Assembly (NCBI GenBank): GCA_028673005.1
Contig: CM054116.1
Location: forward strand, 135,895,681 to 135,959,680
DNA from: Tanypteryx hageni
Lineage: Eukaryota > Arthropoda > Insecta > Odonata > Petaluridae
Length of the DNA: 64,000 nt
Direction: 5' to 3'
Each line of letters opens with the position of its first letter. Position 1 is the stretch's first letter. The notes under the pieces are model-generated. The model saw nothing but the letters and a program-made list of their open reading frames with translations. It searched no databases and was not told the origin of the DNA. Made by a program: the position numbers and the translations under genes. Shown here piece after piece: positions 46,411-59,189 of this stretch.

Positions 46411-48103
46411 GTAGGTGTGTACAAGGCATAAGGAAACTATCCACTTCGCAGAACTAAACAAAACTATTAGGAAGTCCATCAAAGAAGATGTGAGGAAATA
46501 TAACTATGAACTAATCGAGAAATCTATAGAAAACAATAGAAGTTATAAGAAAATGAAGCAGCGTCTCTCGATTGGTTAGAGACAGCTGATGGCATTGATG
46601 TTAGAAGATGGCTCAATTACCCATTGCAGAAAGTTAATTCTAATACAAGTAGAAGAATTCTACAAGAAGCTATATGAAGATCCTTTCACCAATGAAAAAA
46701 TAAATGAAGATGGAAACATGGTCACCGAAGAGTCTCCAGATATTCTTCCTGAAGAAGTGAGACATGCAATCAAACGCATGAAGAATGGAAAAGCATCTGG
46801 AATTGATACCATTACAGCAAATATATTCAAGACAACGGGTAACTGTTTTGACAAGATCCTCTCTAAGATTTTTACGTCTTGCTTAAGGAAGAGGAGTATA
46901 TCAGAGTCGTGGAACACGCAAGCATCATTTTTTGCGCAATAAAGGTTTCAAGGAAGATTTTAATATGTATCGGCCAATCAGTCTGCTCCCGACAATCTAC
47001 GAAATATTCAGAAAGATTCTCACTACGTACCTTCAAAAGCAACTTGATTTCGCACGAACCCGAGAACAAGCTGGATTTTGCAGTGGATATAATACGATAG
47101 ACCACATTCAAGGTGTTTGAGAGATAATTAGTCAAACTAATGAGTACGAGTTACCCCTCCGTATGTGCTTCATTGATTATGAGGAAGCATTTGACTCTAT
47201 TCAAACTTGGTTGGTGCTAAATACAATGAAGAATCAAGGAGTAGAAGAAACGTACATTACTTTAACAAGAATATCTATTAAAACGCGACATCGTCTGTCC
47301 AGCTGCAAGAAGAAACAACTGACTTTAAGACCAAAAAGGGAGTCAGGAAATGTCTCCAAGTTATTCAGAGCAGCTCTAGAGGACGTATTCAAAACGCTAG
47401 ACTGGGAAGAAGATTATGTAAAGGTAAATGGAGGATATGTGAGTCACTTGCGATTCTCTTATGACATCATACTCTTCGCAGGAAATCCAGAAGAGCTCCG
47501 TAGAAGAACTGAGGATTTGGAGCAGGCACGTCAAGAATCTGGGCTTTGAATGATCTTAATAAAACATAGATAATGTTCAACTCCTACACAAATCCCGAGG
47601 TATCCAAGGAGCAAAACACGAGAAAGTAACAAATGAAGTATACTTGGGTCAACTCATCACTGCCGACGGATCACTTCTTAGAGAAATCAATCGGAGAGTG
47701 AATATGGCATGGAGTGCTTTTGACAATAATGAAAGTACCTTTAAATCAATATCCCAGTCTTTCTGAAGTGTATGACTAATATGTTCTGCCTGCTTTGACC
47801 TATGGATGCGAAACATGGACCATGAATTCCAGAATAGTCCAGCGCCTGTAAACAACACAGGGGATCATAGAGAGGTGTATGCATGGAATAATCCGAAGAG
47901 ACCGCAAAATGAACGAATGGGTTTGAAATAAGACGGGAGTTTGTTACGTAATTATGAGAGTATAGGCGTTAAAATGACAGTGGGCGGGTCATATTGCTAG
48001 AAGAAATGATTGGCGTTGGGCATCTTGTGTGTGCATCATTATATATAGACGTTTCTATCAGAGGAGGAGGAGGATATAACATACATATAGGAGGATACTA
48101 ATG
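46411..48103 (+). mobile_element. RTE-like LINE, copy 2, 5' truncated
   Basis: Begins inside the linker before RT (FAELNKTIRKSIKED at about 46447), without an endonuclease. RT blocks: LPEEVRHAIKRMKNGKASG and DTITANIFKTTGN (46749-46850), MYRPISLLPTIYEIF (46965), QAGFCSGYNTIDHIQ, FIDYEEAFDSI (47167), SKLFRAALEDVFKTLDW (47356) and LRFSYDIILFA (47449). It ends YLGQLITADGSLL, then WAGHIARRNDWRW (about 47985). The frame changes several times. The family has ADD before I; here it is SYD, so the catalytic Asp pair is damaged. The 3' end shares GATACTAATGTTTAG with 37290. Confidence 0.8.
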
Positions 48104-48690
48104 TTTAGGCACTTCCAGATGTGCTAGAGAATCGAAATTTTTTTCTTAGGTAAGATTTTGTGCAAAATTGACTAGAAAAAACGAAAATCTTGAAAAAGTT
48201 CAACAATGCGGCCGTTAAAAATTTGCAATTGTTTAAAGAAATTTTCAAGGTTTAGGCATTTCCGAATGTGCTACTGAGCTGAATTTTTTTTAGAGGTAGT
48301 ATTTGTAAAAATACGAAACAGGGATTATAGAAATTTTGATATTTTAATTTGTTTGGCAGTTAAAATTTCTTAAAGTTTAAACAAATAGATAATTGTTTAG
48401 GTACTACGGAATGAGCTAGGAAGCTGAAAATTTCAAGTTATTTACAGATTAGTGCATTTGCACAAATAAACATATTAATCTCTCCATAAATGTATTACGG
48501 CGGCTTTTAAAAATGTTTAAAATTTAAACAATTGGAAAAATATTATTTCACTTCTGAAAGATCTACAGCTTTAAAATTTGGCAGAAATGTGTAGCATTAC
48601 CCCATAATGGAAAAAGTATAAAATTCTTTAAATTGCTAAGTTTGGGGATTTTTTTAATACATTATTTTTACATAAGGGAAAAACGAGAAT
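48104..48690 (+). repeat. Tandem satellite, about 147 bp unit, four copies
   Basis: Units start TTTAGGCACTTCCAGATGTG (48104), TTTAGGCATTTCCGAATGTG (48251), TTTAGGTACTACGGAATGAG (48396) and TTTCACTTCTGAAAGATCTA (48546). Spacing is 147, 145 and 150 bp. Each unit later carries a GGCxGTTAAAAATTT-like segment. The copies are quite diverged. Confidence 0.75.
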
Positions 48691-48819
48691 CGCTGCAGAG
48701 GTGAAATATTTAGATTTAAAAAATACATGTAATGATGAAATATCTGTATGAAAAATGAATTTTTTTTCAAGTTGAGAAGATATGCTTGCAGAATGCAAGC
48801 ACCTACTACTAGTATATAC

Positions 48820-49040
48820 ATGTACAGTCGCTGAAGAAGACCTCATGCCCGAAATGTCTTTCTGTGTTGCGTTTTATTGTGTGACATTGACACTTCCAGT
48901 GGTCCGCCAACAGTATCCACTGGGCTTCTCCAGCACCCTGTTGTCAGCGTCATTATAATCTTTCCTTTTTCTGAAGCTTATACACAAAAAGAAACATATA
49001 TATATATATTTATTTATTTATTTATTTATTTATTTATAAG
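48820..49040 (+). repeat. Dispersed short repeat, copy 2, with TA/TTTA tail
   Basis: CGCTGAAGAAGACCTCATGC then CCGAAATGTC, later CCACTGGGCTTCTCCAGCAC and a T-rich end, parallel copy 1 at 13003-13170 (there CGCTGGGCTTCCCTCAACAC). Followed by TA repeats and TTTA repeats (48998-49037). Confidence 0.6.
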
Positions 49041-51074
49041 GATAATAGGAAGAAGTCAATGGCATTTAGGACGTCGACGTTGAAAGTGGAACTATCGGGC
49101 ATCGCTCTTCATCGGCAGGAGAGAAACTAAAATTAAAGCAAAGTGTCTCGCTGGGGGTAAAGGTAATGGAAATAGGATGGGGTCATGAAAAGGGGGCTGG
49201 AATATTTAGAGCGGGAGCGATAGAGGAGGTTCAAAGCAGGAAAGCAAAAATAACGGATGTCTATATGTGCGAATTCCCATTGAACTCTCCCAGAGCACTC
49301 CAACGTTATAGCTCCGTCAATCGGAACTCGCACATATAGGCACATGGAAACGCGTATTTAACATTATTCATGTCTTTATTTTACGGATTTGCCGTTGGAG
49401 TACTGATAGCCGATCTTGAATGCGCAGACCATCTTTCCTTCCACACGCACTATTTTAATAAATAGAGAATCTCTAGGTAGAAGTGAAATCGATACGACTT
49501 CCGAGCCGAAATCATAACCACCGAAATATACCCCTTACTAGAATTAGTATTGGAGTATGAGAGCAATCTGTGACGATACCTTGACATCCGACGGACTAAG
49601 GCTTCTTTCTCGCGAGCCCCTGATGATTTCCGTAAAAACTCTCATATCTGTAACTATGCCACCATAGCGTAATAAAATGAGATTTTTAAGGCGAAGGTAA
49701 CAACCACCTTAACCTATCAACACGATAGACAACTTTTATTCCAAAAACAATTTTCACTTTCTGGACATTCAATTATGTTAATTATTGACTTATTTTTCAC
49801 TTTTTGTGCATATAAAACGTTATTTTATTACAATTAATTAATATTTCTGTTTTTAGTCAAAGATAACAAAGGTACTCTGCTTTTGCAGAAATTTCCCACA
49901 AAGACACAATTTTTATCTCTGTATGTGACTTCATTGACACAATATCAACAAAAACCTGAATATATGCTTAATTTTGTTACCATCGTATAATCTATTACAG
50001 CAAAGGAAATGTTTTAAACTTCAAACAGCGTCAAAATTTCGTGTTTATATGCGACGCGACGTTATTACGCAAACTGACAACAATGCAAATCACATTGACG
50101 ATGAAAGAGTTTCACGGAAAAATAGGTCTGGTTTTTGCGTTAAAAACTAATTTCTTGATCGATTCGGTGCGTATAAAAAAGTTGATGGCAGGAAAACCAA
50201 ATTTAGTTCATAGAGGCGTTTTTTGTTTCAAGTTTCGAGCATCAACTATAATTCTAAGTAATTTTAATATGCAAATGATTAATGTGCTACTCTCACACCC
50301 GGGTTGATCAAATAAAGAAAATTAACGCACCTGGAATCGAGCCCGTGACTCCAATATTTGATTGCATGCAGCATAAAATATAAAAGTTGGGCTGAAAAAT
50401 ATTATCTGCAAATTTGATCGTAGAAGAATGAAAATTTTTCGAGTTATATATGGTTTTTCCACTCTCCTATTTTTTTCTCTAGACATTGAACAGTACCAGA
50501 TATTCAGAGAGAATGAGATTATATTCTATTGGTAAAGATTTAGTGCTACTATTCCCTTATTGCACTAAAATTTGTAGCTTAATTGGCTACACACTACACA
50601 ACATTGTATGCACTTTAAAATTTTGTTTGTATTTTCTTTTGTAAACTGTTATAATTAAATTTTTAGTTCTTGTTATTTTAATCTTATTCATTAACTCCGC
50701 TATTGTGTAATGAACTCACTTGTTCAATTTACTATGTATTTACATTTCAAAATTAGTCAAAATTTCTTTTTTAATTACCCATATCCTGCTTTATTTTTCT
50801 CAAAACCGATGCTGAGATTCAGACTGTATGGCAGTTATATATTACACAATGAATAATGCTTTGTGAGAATTGATCCAAAACAATAAATTTATATATCTAT
50901 CTACATGTCTCTAAATTACCGTAAAATATAACAAAACATCAGGTTAAATGTATTTTCTATATTTGTTTGTTTTGTAAATAAAAATGTGTGAATATTTTGT
51001 AACATAAAGACTATTATTAAAATGGAAAACTCAAACAATTAACCATGTTTTAAAATAATTTATGAATCGAAAAT
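49041..51074. other. Unassigned DNA with a 23 bp inverted repeat
   Basis: No gene recognised in 2 kb. 49261-49283 (CTATATGTGCGAATTCCC...) and 49317-49339 are inverted copies with 21 of 23 bases matching, giving a hairpin with a 33 nt loop. The rest is AT-rich. Confidence 0.5.
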
Positions 51075-51350
51075 TTCCTCTCTATTTATCTCTTTTACCC
51101 TCACACTCTCCCTCACACTTTTCATCTGTCTGCCACTCCCTCTCTCACAAGCACTCTGCCTCACACTTTCCCTACCCTCTCTTTCTCCCTCTCTCCATTC
51201 CCCTCTCCCTCACTATCTCCCTCACCCTCACTCTCTCACCCTCACTCTCCCTCACCCTCACTCTCACTCTCTCACTCCCCGTCACTCCCCTCTCGCCCTC
51301 TCCCACACACTCTCTCTCTCCCTCTCTCACTCTCTTTCTCTCTCCCCATC
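51075..51350. repeat. CCCTCTCTCA pyrimidine-rich low-complexity DNA
   Basis: CTCTCCCTCACCCTCACTC-type units make up this block; the only long frame (51062-51355) is a Ser/Leu/Thr/Pro repeat artefact. Confidence 0.85.
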
Positions 51351-52678
51351 AGTAACATGGCGTTTTACCTTGTAGAGGAAAGATTTTCACCTGAGAAAAA
51401 CTAAAATATTTATGATTGAAACAAATTTATGTACCGATTTGACGCATATTTGAAATTGAAGGCAAGATAATAAATTTTTGATCTTTTAGGCTTTGCTTGG
51501 TCCAAGTTCCGAATTTTTCAATGATTATGTGTAATCTTAAAATTCAAAACGAAAATACGTCTCATGGATTCCTATATTATTCAAATCAAGAAATAATATG
51601 AAAATGAACTGGGACCGTTAAAGGTTTTAAAGGGTTATTTTTTCTAGGATACCGAGTTGCATAATAAATAATTGAAACCGATCGGGAAAAGTTAAAGCAT
51701 TTACTGTTATTTATTGTGACAGACAGAATTATTATTTTTAAGGTGAAATTTATCTATTATATCACATTTTTCGTTTTATCAATCGTTTTCGTCACCTATT
51801 AGCCGCATCTCCAATTTGTGTACCTAAAATTTGGGGGAAAAGTGCTGCTCATTTAAGTGTAAATACGGTGTGTGTGACTTTTCAAAAATTGTTCTGAACA
51901 CGTATAATAAGCAGAAATTTTCCGTATATTTGTTGATGTTTAGCAAGTATGCGGCTTCTATTGATATTTGTTCATATAAGGTATCCAAAAATATGACTAG
52001 TGCGTTATGTAAGTGAATATAACCAACTGCAAGTTAATATTTTGCGTCGTTTTTGAGGAGTAACAACACTGGTGTTGATATAAAAGAAACCCTCGTTGTT
52101 GTAGCAATGCCATTTTCCCAATTAATCACATCTATTCGTCAATCGTACTTTGCAAACAAAAGCTTTTGGTGAGTGATGGATGCGTTAATGAAGACAAATA
52201 TTTTTATATTAATTTGCTGAAACTAGACGTAACTAACGAATGCGAGAGAACAATGCTGCCCGCCCTTCGGGGGGACGGAGGCCGCCTCTCCCAGGTGCGG
52301 TCACTTTCATTCCCCATATTTGGCGACGGCGTGAGTCGTATGAACAACCGTCTGCTGGGCAGCAGTTATGGCGGCTTTGGTCACTTCCAAATGAAGTCAC
52401 TTTTCGACCACTTTATGATTCAAAATGTTTCGTGAAGATTTTTACTACCATAATTGTCCTGGCATAACCTAAACAACCTGTGTGAACGAAAATCTCCATT
52501 GTTAAGCTAATATCCAAATACCGCCAGATTACGATATCAAAGTATAAGTAACGATTCTCTCTTAAAATGTACGTTATTGCGTTCAGTTAGTTTATTCTCC
52601 TGTTTCATAAACTAAAAAAGGGAAAACACTCAAAGGTGAACTTAATCCGATAAAAATCTTAGTGAAATGTATATCCAT
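51351..52678. other. Unassigned DNA
   Basis: Mostly AT-rich. 52240-52435 is GC-richer (GGGGGGACGGAGGCCGCC) with an 89-codon frame that has no recognisable domain. Nothing else seen. Confidence 0.45.
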
Positions 52679-52741
52679 ATCATATATATATATATATATA
52701 TATATATGTTTAACGTGTCTCTTCGACGCCCCCAGCAGCCT
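52679..52741 (+). repeat. Dispersed short repeat, copy 3 (fragment)
   Basis: TA repeats (52682-52706) followed by ACGTGTCTCTTCGACGCCC and CCAGCAGCC, nearly identical to 13054-13085 in copy 1. Only this middle piece is present. Confidence 0.65.
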
Positions 52742-52919
52742 TTAAAGCGAACGAACGTATCATTAATTCCATTGCGTTACAACCGAATCTAAATCATCTC
52801 GAATAAACCTAATCCTTAAAAAGTACTCTTCGGACACTGGCATCCCGCGGAACGCATAAATAATTACCGATTCGTTTTCGACGATATCCGCACTTGGACT
52901 CACCCCATCCTTTCTCCCC

Positions 52920-53335
52920 ACCCTCTACCCCCAACGCCCTTTTCTCCCCCAACGCCCTATTCTCCCCCAACGCCCGATTCTTCCCCAACGCCCTTTTCTC
53001 CCCCAACGCCCTTTTCTCCCCCAACGCCTTATTCTCCCCCAACGCCCTATTCTCCCCCAACGCTCTATTCTCCCCCAACGCCCTATTCTCCCCAACGCCC
53101 TATTCTCCCCCAACGCTCTATTCTCCCCCAACGCCCTATTCTCCCCAACGCCCTATTCTCCCCCAACGCCCTATTCTTGCCCAACGCCCTATTCTCCCCC
53201 AACGCCCTATTCTCTCCCAACGCCCTATTCTTCCCCAACGCCCTATTCTCCCCCAACGCCCTATTCTCCCCCAACGCCCTATTCTCCCCCAACGCCCTAT
53301 TCTCCCCCAACGCCCTATTCTCCCCCACCCGCAAA
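52920..53335. repeat. 18 bp minisatellite TCTCCCCCAACGCCCTAT
   Basis: About 23 tandem units of TCTCCCCCAACGCCCTAT. Because 18 is a multiple of three, a hexapeptide (SPNALF) repeats in frame and gives a long open frame (52894-54291). One-base losses in the C run (at about 53090 and 53145) change the phase, yet frames remain open because stops are rare in this composition. No support for a real protein. Confidence 0.9.
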
Positions 53336-54290
53336 TCATCGCCCCTTCTCGTCACCCCTTCTTCAGTGTTTTCGCTACTCCACCCTCCCCTCTTCATTAT
53401 CCCCATATTTCCTTGCCACTCCTAGATATTATCAGTCCCCTTCCCTCCACACCCACCCCCGCCATGTCGCCTCCCCCCCTCCTCTGCGTTTCCTCCGATC
53501 CTCTCCCATTTCCTCGCCGCGCCATCCATTTCCTGCACCCCTCCCATCCCCACCACCCCTCTCTTCCTATTACTCCCCCCCACCGCCCCTCCCCCTTTTT
53601 TACCCTCCCCACCACCCCTCTCCCCCTTTTACCCGCTCCCCTCCCCTCTTCCACTTTTATCCTCCCCACCTCCCCTCTACCCCTTTTACCCTCCCCACCG
53701 CCCCTCTCCCCTTTTTATCCTCCCCACCACTTCTCTCCCCCTCTTCCCCTCCCCACTACCCCTCTCCCCCTTTTACCCTCTCCACCACCTCTCTCTCCCT
53801 TTTATCCTCCCCACTACCCCTCTGCCCCTTTTACCCTCCCCACCGCCCCTCTCCCACTTTTACCCTCCCCACCGCCACCCCCCTACACACGACCTTCCTT
53901 TACCACTCTATCCCATTTCGGGTCCACATGTCTTCCGTATTTTTTCACCCGCTTCCCACATTTTCCAATATCGCTTTCTCCACCTACTCTTTCTCTCTCT
54001 CTCTCTCTCTTTCGCCACTCCTATCGCAGCTTCAGATCTCTATCTACGAATTTAAGTGTCCTTCCACAATTCATTCCTTACGTAAAAACCAATGAACAAT
54101 CATTAAAATCCCTCTGCCCATCGCCACCTTCTCTTTCTTCCGCTTCATCTTTTACATTTTCGCGAACCGCTCCTCTCAATCTCGTCTCATTCTCCCAGCG
54201 CCTCACATTCCTGCCGCTTCACCTTCTCCTCCTCGTCGCTTGTTCCCTCCGCATCCACGTCTTCTCGGTGCACGAATTTCGCGTCCATTA
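53336..54290. repeat. C-rich pyrimidine tract with 28 bp-like units
   Basis: Degenerate units of CCCCTCTCCCCCTTTTACCC plus CTCCCCACC (about 28 bp) are best seen at 53590-53880, then a CT dinucleotide run at 53991-54012. The 465-codon frame that spans this block is an artefact of the scarcity of A and G. Confidence 0.8.
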
Positions 54291-56290
54291 AAAGGGTTTT
54301 TTCTAACTTTATTACTCTTCCCACTTCCTGCCTAGAAATGACAATTTACGCGCTCTTTGGACATTAAAAAATTCAATATTTATTCCTTGATGAACCGAGA
54401 AAGACGAAAGGGAAATAAACCGCGGGTGTTTCTTCCAGTCCGCTCCCGGAGGAATTGCGTGTGCGGCCCAGAGAGGAAACCGGAACGATCCGGAGGGAGG
54501 CTGCGTAAAGAGGTTGCTCGAGTGATTCTCGTGGATATCACGGCAGCACGCACGCATCGACGTTCGTAAATCTCATTGAAAAACGCACTCGTCCACCAGT
54601 TGATGTTCTTATTGTTGATAACTACTTCATCAATATATCTTTGATCGGTTAAATGTGTCACGAGCGATCTCGGTTTATCTCGGATAAGCTTGTTATCTTT
54701 TCTACTCTCCATCTCTTTCTCTCTTCTCATTCTATCTTATCTCCCTCTTTCTCCGTCTCCTCATTCGCCTTTCCTCTCCAATTCGCAACCTCCCCTCTCC
54801 GCTTCCCTCCCCTCTTTTTTCCCCTCCATCCCTCTTCCCCTCCCTTCCCTCTCCCTCCCTCCCCTGCCCCCGAGTGTTTCTGCTGCATTGCGTATATCGT
54901 GGTGGAGGGGATACGGAACTTACCTTTCCTTCTCTCTCTCTCTCCCTCTCTCTCTCCCTCTCTCTCTATCCTCCTTCCTCTCTCTTCCTTGTTTACCTTT
55001 CTTCCATTCCTTCAACATATCATTCGCCTGCAGGATGCAGTAGTTACCATTTTGTCAGCCACTTCATATTAACTCGGATGCCTTGACTCTGCTCAAATAT
55101 AACGATCGCTTTACTGCTTCACTATCTTCTCACGCTAGCAGTCATAGATGGATAGCTCTTCCAGCTACGGCACTGATTGCCTTAATTTCAAACGCGTGTA
55201 CACATTCCCCTTTAAATATCCGTTCAAAGTTATAGTGCTCGTTCTGGCCGAATGCTGAAGTAACTAATTTGTTTTTTTACAGCATACTTCTTTTTTCATA
55301 CGTATACATTATTTCCTCACAAAATAATGAATATTTTTTATGAAGTATTGTCAGTATATTGCGCACGGATTAAAATTAACCTCTTTTAAGAAACATCAGG
55401 CAAGCTATAGCACCAAATGGTTACTTCATCACATCAAAACATCATTTTAAATTAATTTTTATTTTCGATTGCAGTAGGCAGATTGGCGCAGTCTCGGTTG
55501 TTTGGATTGATGATTCGTCAAATCGCCTCTTCAAAAAACTGGCTTAAAACCCGATTTATCTTTCAAAATTATCATGAAATGTATTTTCTAACAGAATACT
55601 GCAACGAAAATTAAGCATTCTGTGAAGGAACTGCAAAATTTTCTTTTTAATTCGAGCTTAAGATTTTTTCCCGGCGCATTTTAACTTCAATGCGTAAATC
55701 AGCAAATACAAATATATAAATTGCTTGATATAATTATATATATTATTTTATGAATAAATTGTCTGCCACTTTTTCTTAAAATCACTTTGTTTGGAGTTCA
55801 CTTGAAGATTCATTTCTTCAGTTTCACAATATTTCTCTTACAGGACCGTTACTGTTGAACTTTGGCGCGATGACCCTTAATTTTGTAAAGGTGTATAGAG
55901 AGCGTGTGAATTTAAATAGATATGGGAAGAAAAACTTTTTATGACGCGGAAAATCCAAATGACAGACGGAAATAATCGCACTCGTCCGCTGTTTTGTTTA
56001 ACTGCAAGTGCAAAAAATCATCTTTCCTCGCCAAGATCGCCGGCTTAAAAATAAATCCTGCCAAAAGTAGTCTGTCCAGCAATTGAGAGTTTTGTTAGGG
56101 AGACGAATATCTTCAAACGTTGTTGGTAATATTGCATGTAAAATAATATCATCAAAATAATAACTCACGATCTAGTTACAAAAATTAATACAGTCAACAT
56201 TTTAAAATCGCGTTTATGCATCAAATATAAGAATTCGATGGGAAACTATATGTTAAAGGGACATGAATCATTATAAGGGACAGCGAGCAA
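54291..56290. other. Unassigned DNA with CpG-rich and CT-rich patches
   Basis: 54410-54570 is GC/CpG-rich and open on both strands for 70-116 codons, without a recognisable domain; it could be a host exon or promoter. 54690-54990 is CT-rich low-complexity DNA. 55080-56290 is AT-rich with nothing recognised. Confidence 0.4.
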
Positions 56291-56429
56291 CCCATAGAAT
56301 CTCTTCGGCCGCATTCGGGCGAAGCCGGCAGAGATATTCGATGGCAATGAGGGAAAGGGGAGAGAGAGAGATAAGGAAGAAAACGCGTCGGGCGCGCACA
56401 CGCACGCATGGCGGGATACTGCCGCATCT

Positions 56430-56690
56430 CAAAAGTACGTAAATGGAAGAGGTATGGAAAGAGAGAGGAAGGAGGTAATAATGAGGGAGAAATGGGAGAG
56501 GAAGGAGTTAGGAAGATGGGAGGAAAGAGAAAGAAGGGATGTAGAAAAGAGGGAGAAAGGAGGAGGAATGGAGGTAGAAAAGAGGGAGGAAATAGGGAGG
56601 GAGGTCGGAAGGAAAAAGGAGAGAAAGGAGAGAGAAAGGAGGAAGAATGGGGATAGGAAGGAGGGAGAAAGGAAGAGGTAGAATACGACG
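56430..56690. repeat. Purine-rich low-complexity tract
   Basis: GGGAGAAAGGAGG-type sequence on the + strand, the complement of the composition of the tracts at 5541 and 51075. Frames through it are artefacts. Confidence 0.85.
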
Positions 56691-57387
56691 TTCCCTGTGC
56701 TCGTCCTTCGCCTGTTCGTCGCGACGTCGGTGAGCGTCGTTCGCACGGAGTCTGGGATGGGCAAGAGGGCATGGAGGGGGGAGTGGCGGAGAGTGAGGAG
56801 GGGAGGTAAAAAGAGTGAGGCCGCTCATTGATTGACCACCGGCGTGAGGATGCGCGCCTCGACAGAGGTGCCTCGCGAAATGGGGCCGAGAGGCAGTTCA
56901 TGAAGTCGTGGGGCTGACTGAATTCGCACGCCAAAATAGCGCGACACACGGCTGTGAGATAAATCCTTTAATCGTTCTTAGGACGCTTTAACCTCGCGGA
57001 AATCGACCCGGAAATTCTCCCTTCTTGACCCGCATCCATCGGTCTTTCGGGGTCCGATCTTGCAGTACCTTTCTTCGAGAAATCGTCCGTTCCTTCAGAT
57101 TGACTTGCCCACTCTGATCGGTCCGTTCCATTAGTTCTCAGTCTTCAGCCCAAAGTTCCACCTTCTACTTTATTATCCCGTCTACTCTTTGGATATGCAC
57201 TTCTATTCCTTTTTGGAATAGTTTATTTGTCGTGATTGCTTCTTTAGTTGGTGGGTGAGCTTTTTCCTGATGAATGACACTTTATTGAATTCAATTACAG
57301 CTAGATTTCGTCTAAAGTAGCATACTATAAACAATAACTTCTTTAAAACGCGTGTTTGTAATGTTTCTTAACATTATCTATTATAGG
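56691..57387. other. CpG-rich patch, possible host promoter or exon
   Basis: 56691-56960 is CpG-rich (GTTCGTCGCGACGTCGG) and unlike the surrounding AT-rich DNA. A 242-codon - strand frame crosses it but also includes the low-complexity tract and has no domain. A regulatory or exonic role is only a guess. Confidence 0.25.
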
Positions 57388-58655
57388 AGAGGTGTTCGGA
57401 AAGTTCTAGAAATTTTACAATTAATAAAAAAACCGTACTTTTATTATTTATAATACTCATAAAATTAGTCTCTAGCAAGTTTTACAAAATTATTTCAAGT
57501 TTACTCTTGAATAATATTTGGTGCCTGTTTCATTCATCTATCTACTGCAGATTGTAGGTCTTCCAAGGAATGGAAACGTATATGTTGAAGATTTTTGTTA
57601 AATTCCAAGAAGAGGTAAAATCACTTAGAGCAATATCAGGGGAATAGGGTCCGTATGTAAGCATTTACCATCGTACGTCAGTTATGATATTTGTTGTTAC
57701 CTGTGCAGTATGAGGTTTTGCGTTGCCTTGCTGTAAAGGTCGTCGTGCATGAAGCAGTCCTGATCGTTTATATTTCAACGCTTGCCGTACAGAACAACTT
57801 CACTGCTCTGAATAGTAAGCAGCATTAATTGTGAATCTTTTAGGTACGTAGTCAATATGGATAATTCCTTGGAAGTCCCAGATAACGGTCACCATTACCT
57901 ATTTGAAGGAGTTGTGCGACCTTCAGTGGACGTCCATCAGTGGGCAGACGCCATTCCATTGACTGAACTTCAATTTCGGGATTCAAATAGGGGACTCAGA
58001 TCTCATCAATAGTTATGGTTTGCTTCCAATACATGACGCCGTCGCTGTTTGCGAGCGCCAAAAGCTCGATAAATATATGTAGTCGGTTGTATTTTCGATC
58101 AGATTCCAATAGCCGAGGTGCCCATCTAGTAGAAAATTTACTCATGATTTAACTAACATGCAGGGTATCATGGAGAGAATTAATACCATACCAATGGTTC
58201 CAGCAATCTGATGAACTGTTAAACCTCTCTCCTGTGACACTATTTTCTCGACAGTTCCAATATTTTCATCGTTAACAGCAGTCGAATGTCGACCACTTCG
58301 GGGGTCTTCAAGTCCATATCTTCCATTCTCAAAACGCTTCACCCACATATAAACAATACTTTTGGACTCATCAAAGTCACAAAAAACAGCTCAAAAATGC
58401 TTAACAATTTCTACTGTTGTTCCTTTTTTTCGGAAAAGAAAATGATTACTCGCTGAGATTTTACCGCATTTTTCCTGGGCTAGAAATTTTACTTACTTAA
58501 GATGACGTTATCTCTACAATGATAGTTTGCAAATAAACGTAGTTGCTAAGGTTCATTGTTCACATGTTTAAATTAATTGTCTCCGAGTTTTAATACTGTA
58601 AGATTAATATAAGTTGGTTTATAGCAAAATTCCTAGCACTTTCCAAAAACCCATA
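57388..58655 (-). mobile_element. mariner element, decayed
   Basis: Ends are related inverted repeats: GGTGTTCGGAAAGTTCTAG then AAATTTT at the left, and on the - strand GGGTTTTTGGAAAGTGCTAG then GAATTTT at the right. TA lies near both. Between them is a mariner transposase in ruins, read on the - strand. Length of about 1.27 kb is standard for mariner. Confidence 0.8.
57530..58500 (-). pseudogene. mariner transposase pseudogene
   Basis: The N-terminal region is clear: WVKRFENGRYGLEDPRSGR and HSTAVNDENIGTVEKIV, then LTVHQIAGTIG (58348-58142). Farther on, in shifting frames, come the first-Asp region (ITIDEI, then VPYLNPEIEVQSMEW), a second-Asp region reading IIHIDYVPK, and NAKPHTAQV near the third, where the family has DNARPHTA. 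YGPYSPDIALSDF follows. The normal Asp before the NAxPHTA block is not visible. Multiple stops and frameshifts. Confidence 0.8.
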
Positions 58656-59189
58656 TACATTTATATTGTTACATTTGCATTTACACTGAAATTATTACAA
58701 TGAAAGCCACGAAAATAGTGTAGCAGGGGATGCCATTATACAGCACCTACACTGCAAACACTATCTTTTGTCCTATCTTATAACATTCACGGAAAGGCCA
58801 GTTATACGAGTACGTTCAAGCAATTATTTGACATATTTTTGTGCAATACTTTTCCTCTGCAACGATTAGCAGCAGGATAAATACATTTGACAAAAGCATT
58901 ATTAATGAATTCGGGACTATTACACTTTTAGAGAAACTACTTTATTCTTCAACACAACATCTGCCAACTCAATTCAAACCTCTGTTGACTCTAGTGTCGT
59001 AACTAATGTCTCGTTCCGCTTGTGCCGCTCCACACCGGATCGTTTTGAGGCCCTTTTCGAAGGGGTCTCAGCATTCAGCGATCGACTGCACCAGCAAAAA
59101 ATATTCACGATTTTCTTTACACTGTGACGTAGTCATTTTCATAGAATTCGGTAGCATTGCCTCCACAATTGATTCGCCTATGCTTTGGT
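58656..59189. other. Unassigned spacer
   Basis: No gene recognised; the right part (59006-59189) is open on both strands and may belong to the same unknown repeat as the hairpin that follows. Confidence 0.4.

Noticed and set aside
50320..50370. Possible tRNA or SINE B box on the - strand (GGCTCGATTCC)
   Set aside because: The T stem does not pair and no A box is seen at the right distance.
52894..54291. 465-codon Pro/Ser-rich frame as a structural protein
   Set aside because: It is made of an 18 bp minisatellite plus C-rich low-complexity DNA; the other frames and the opposite strand are equally open.
56221..56949. 242-codon - strand frame
   Set aside because: Most of it is the complement of a GGGAGAAAGG tract; no domain is seen.
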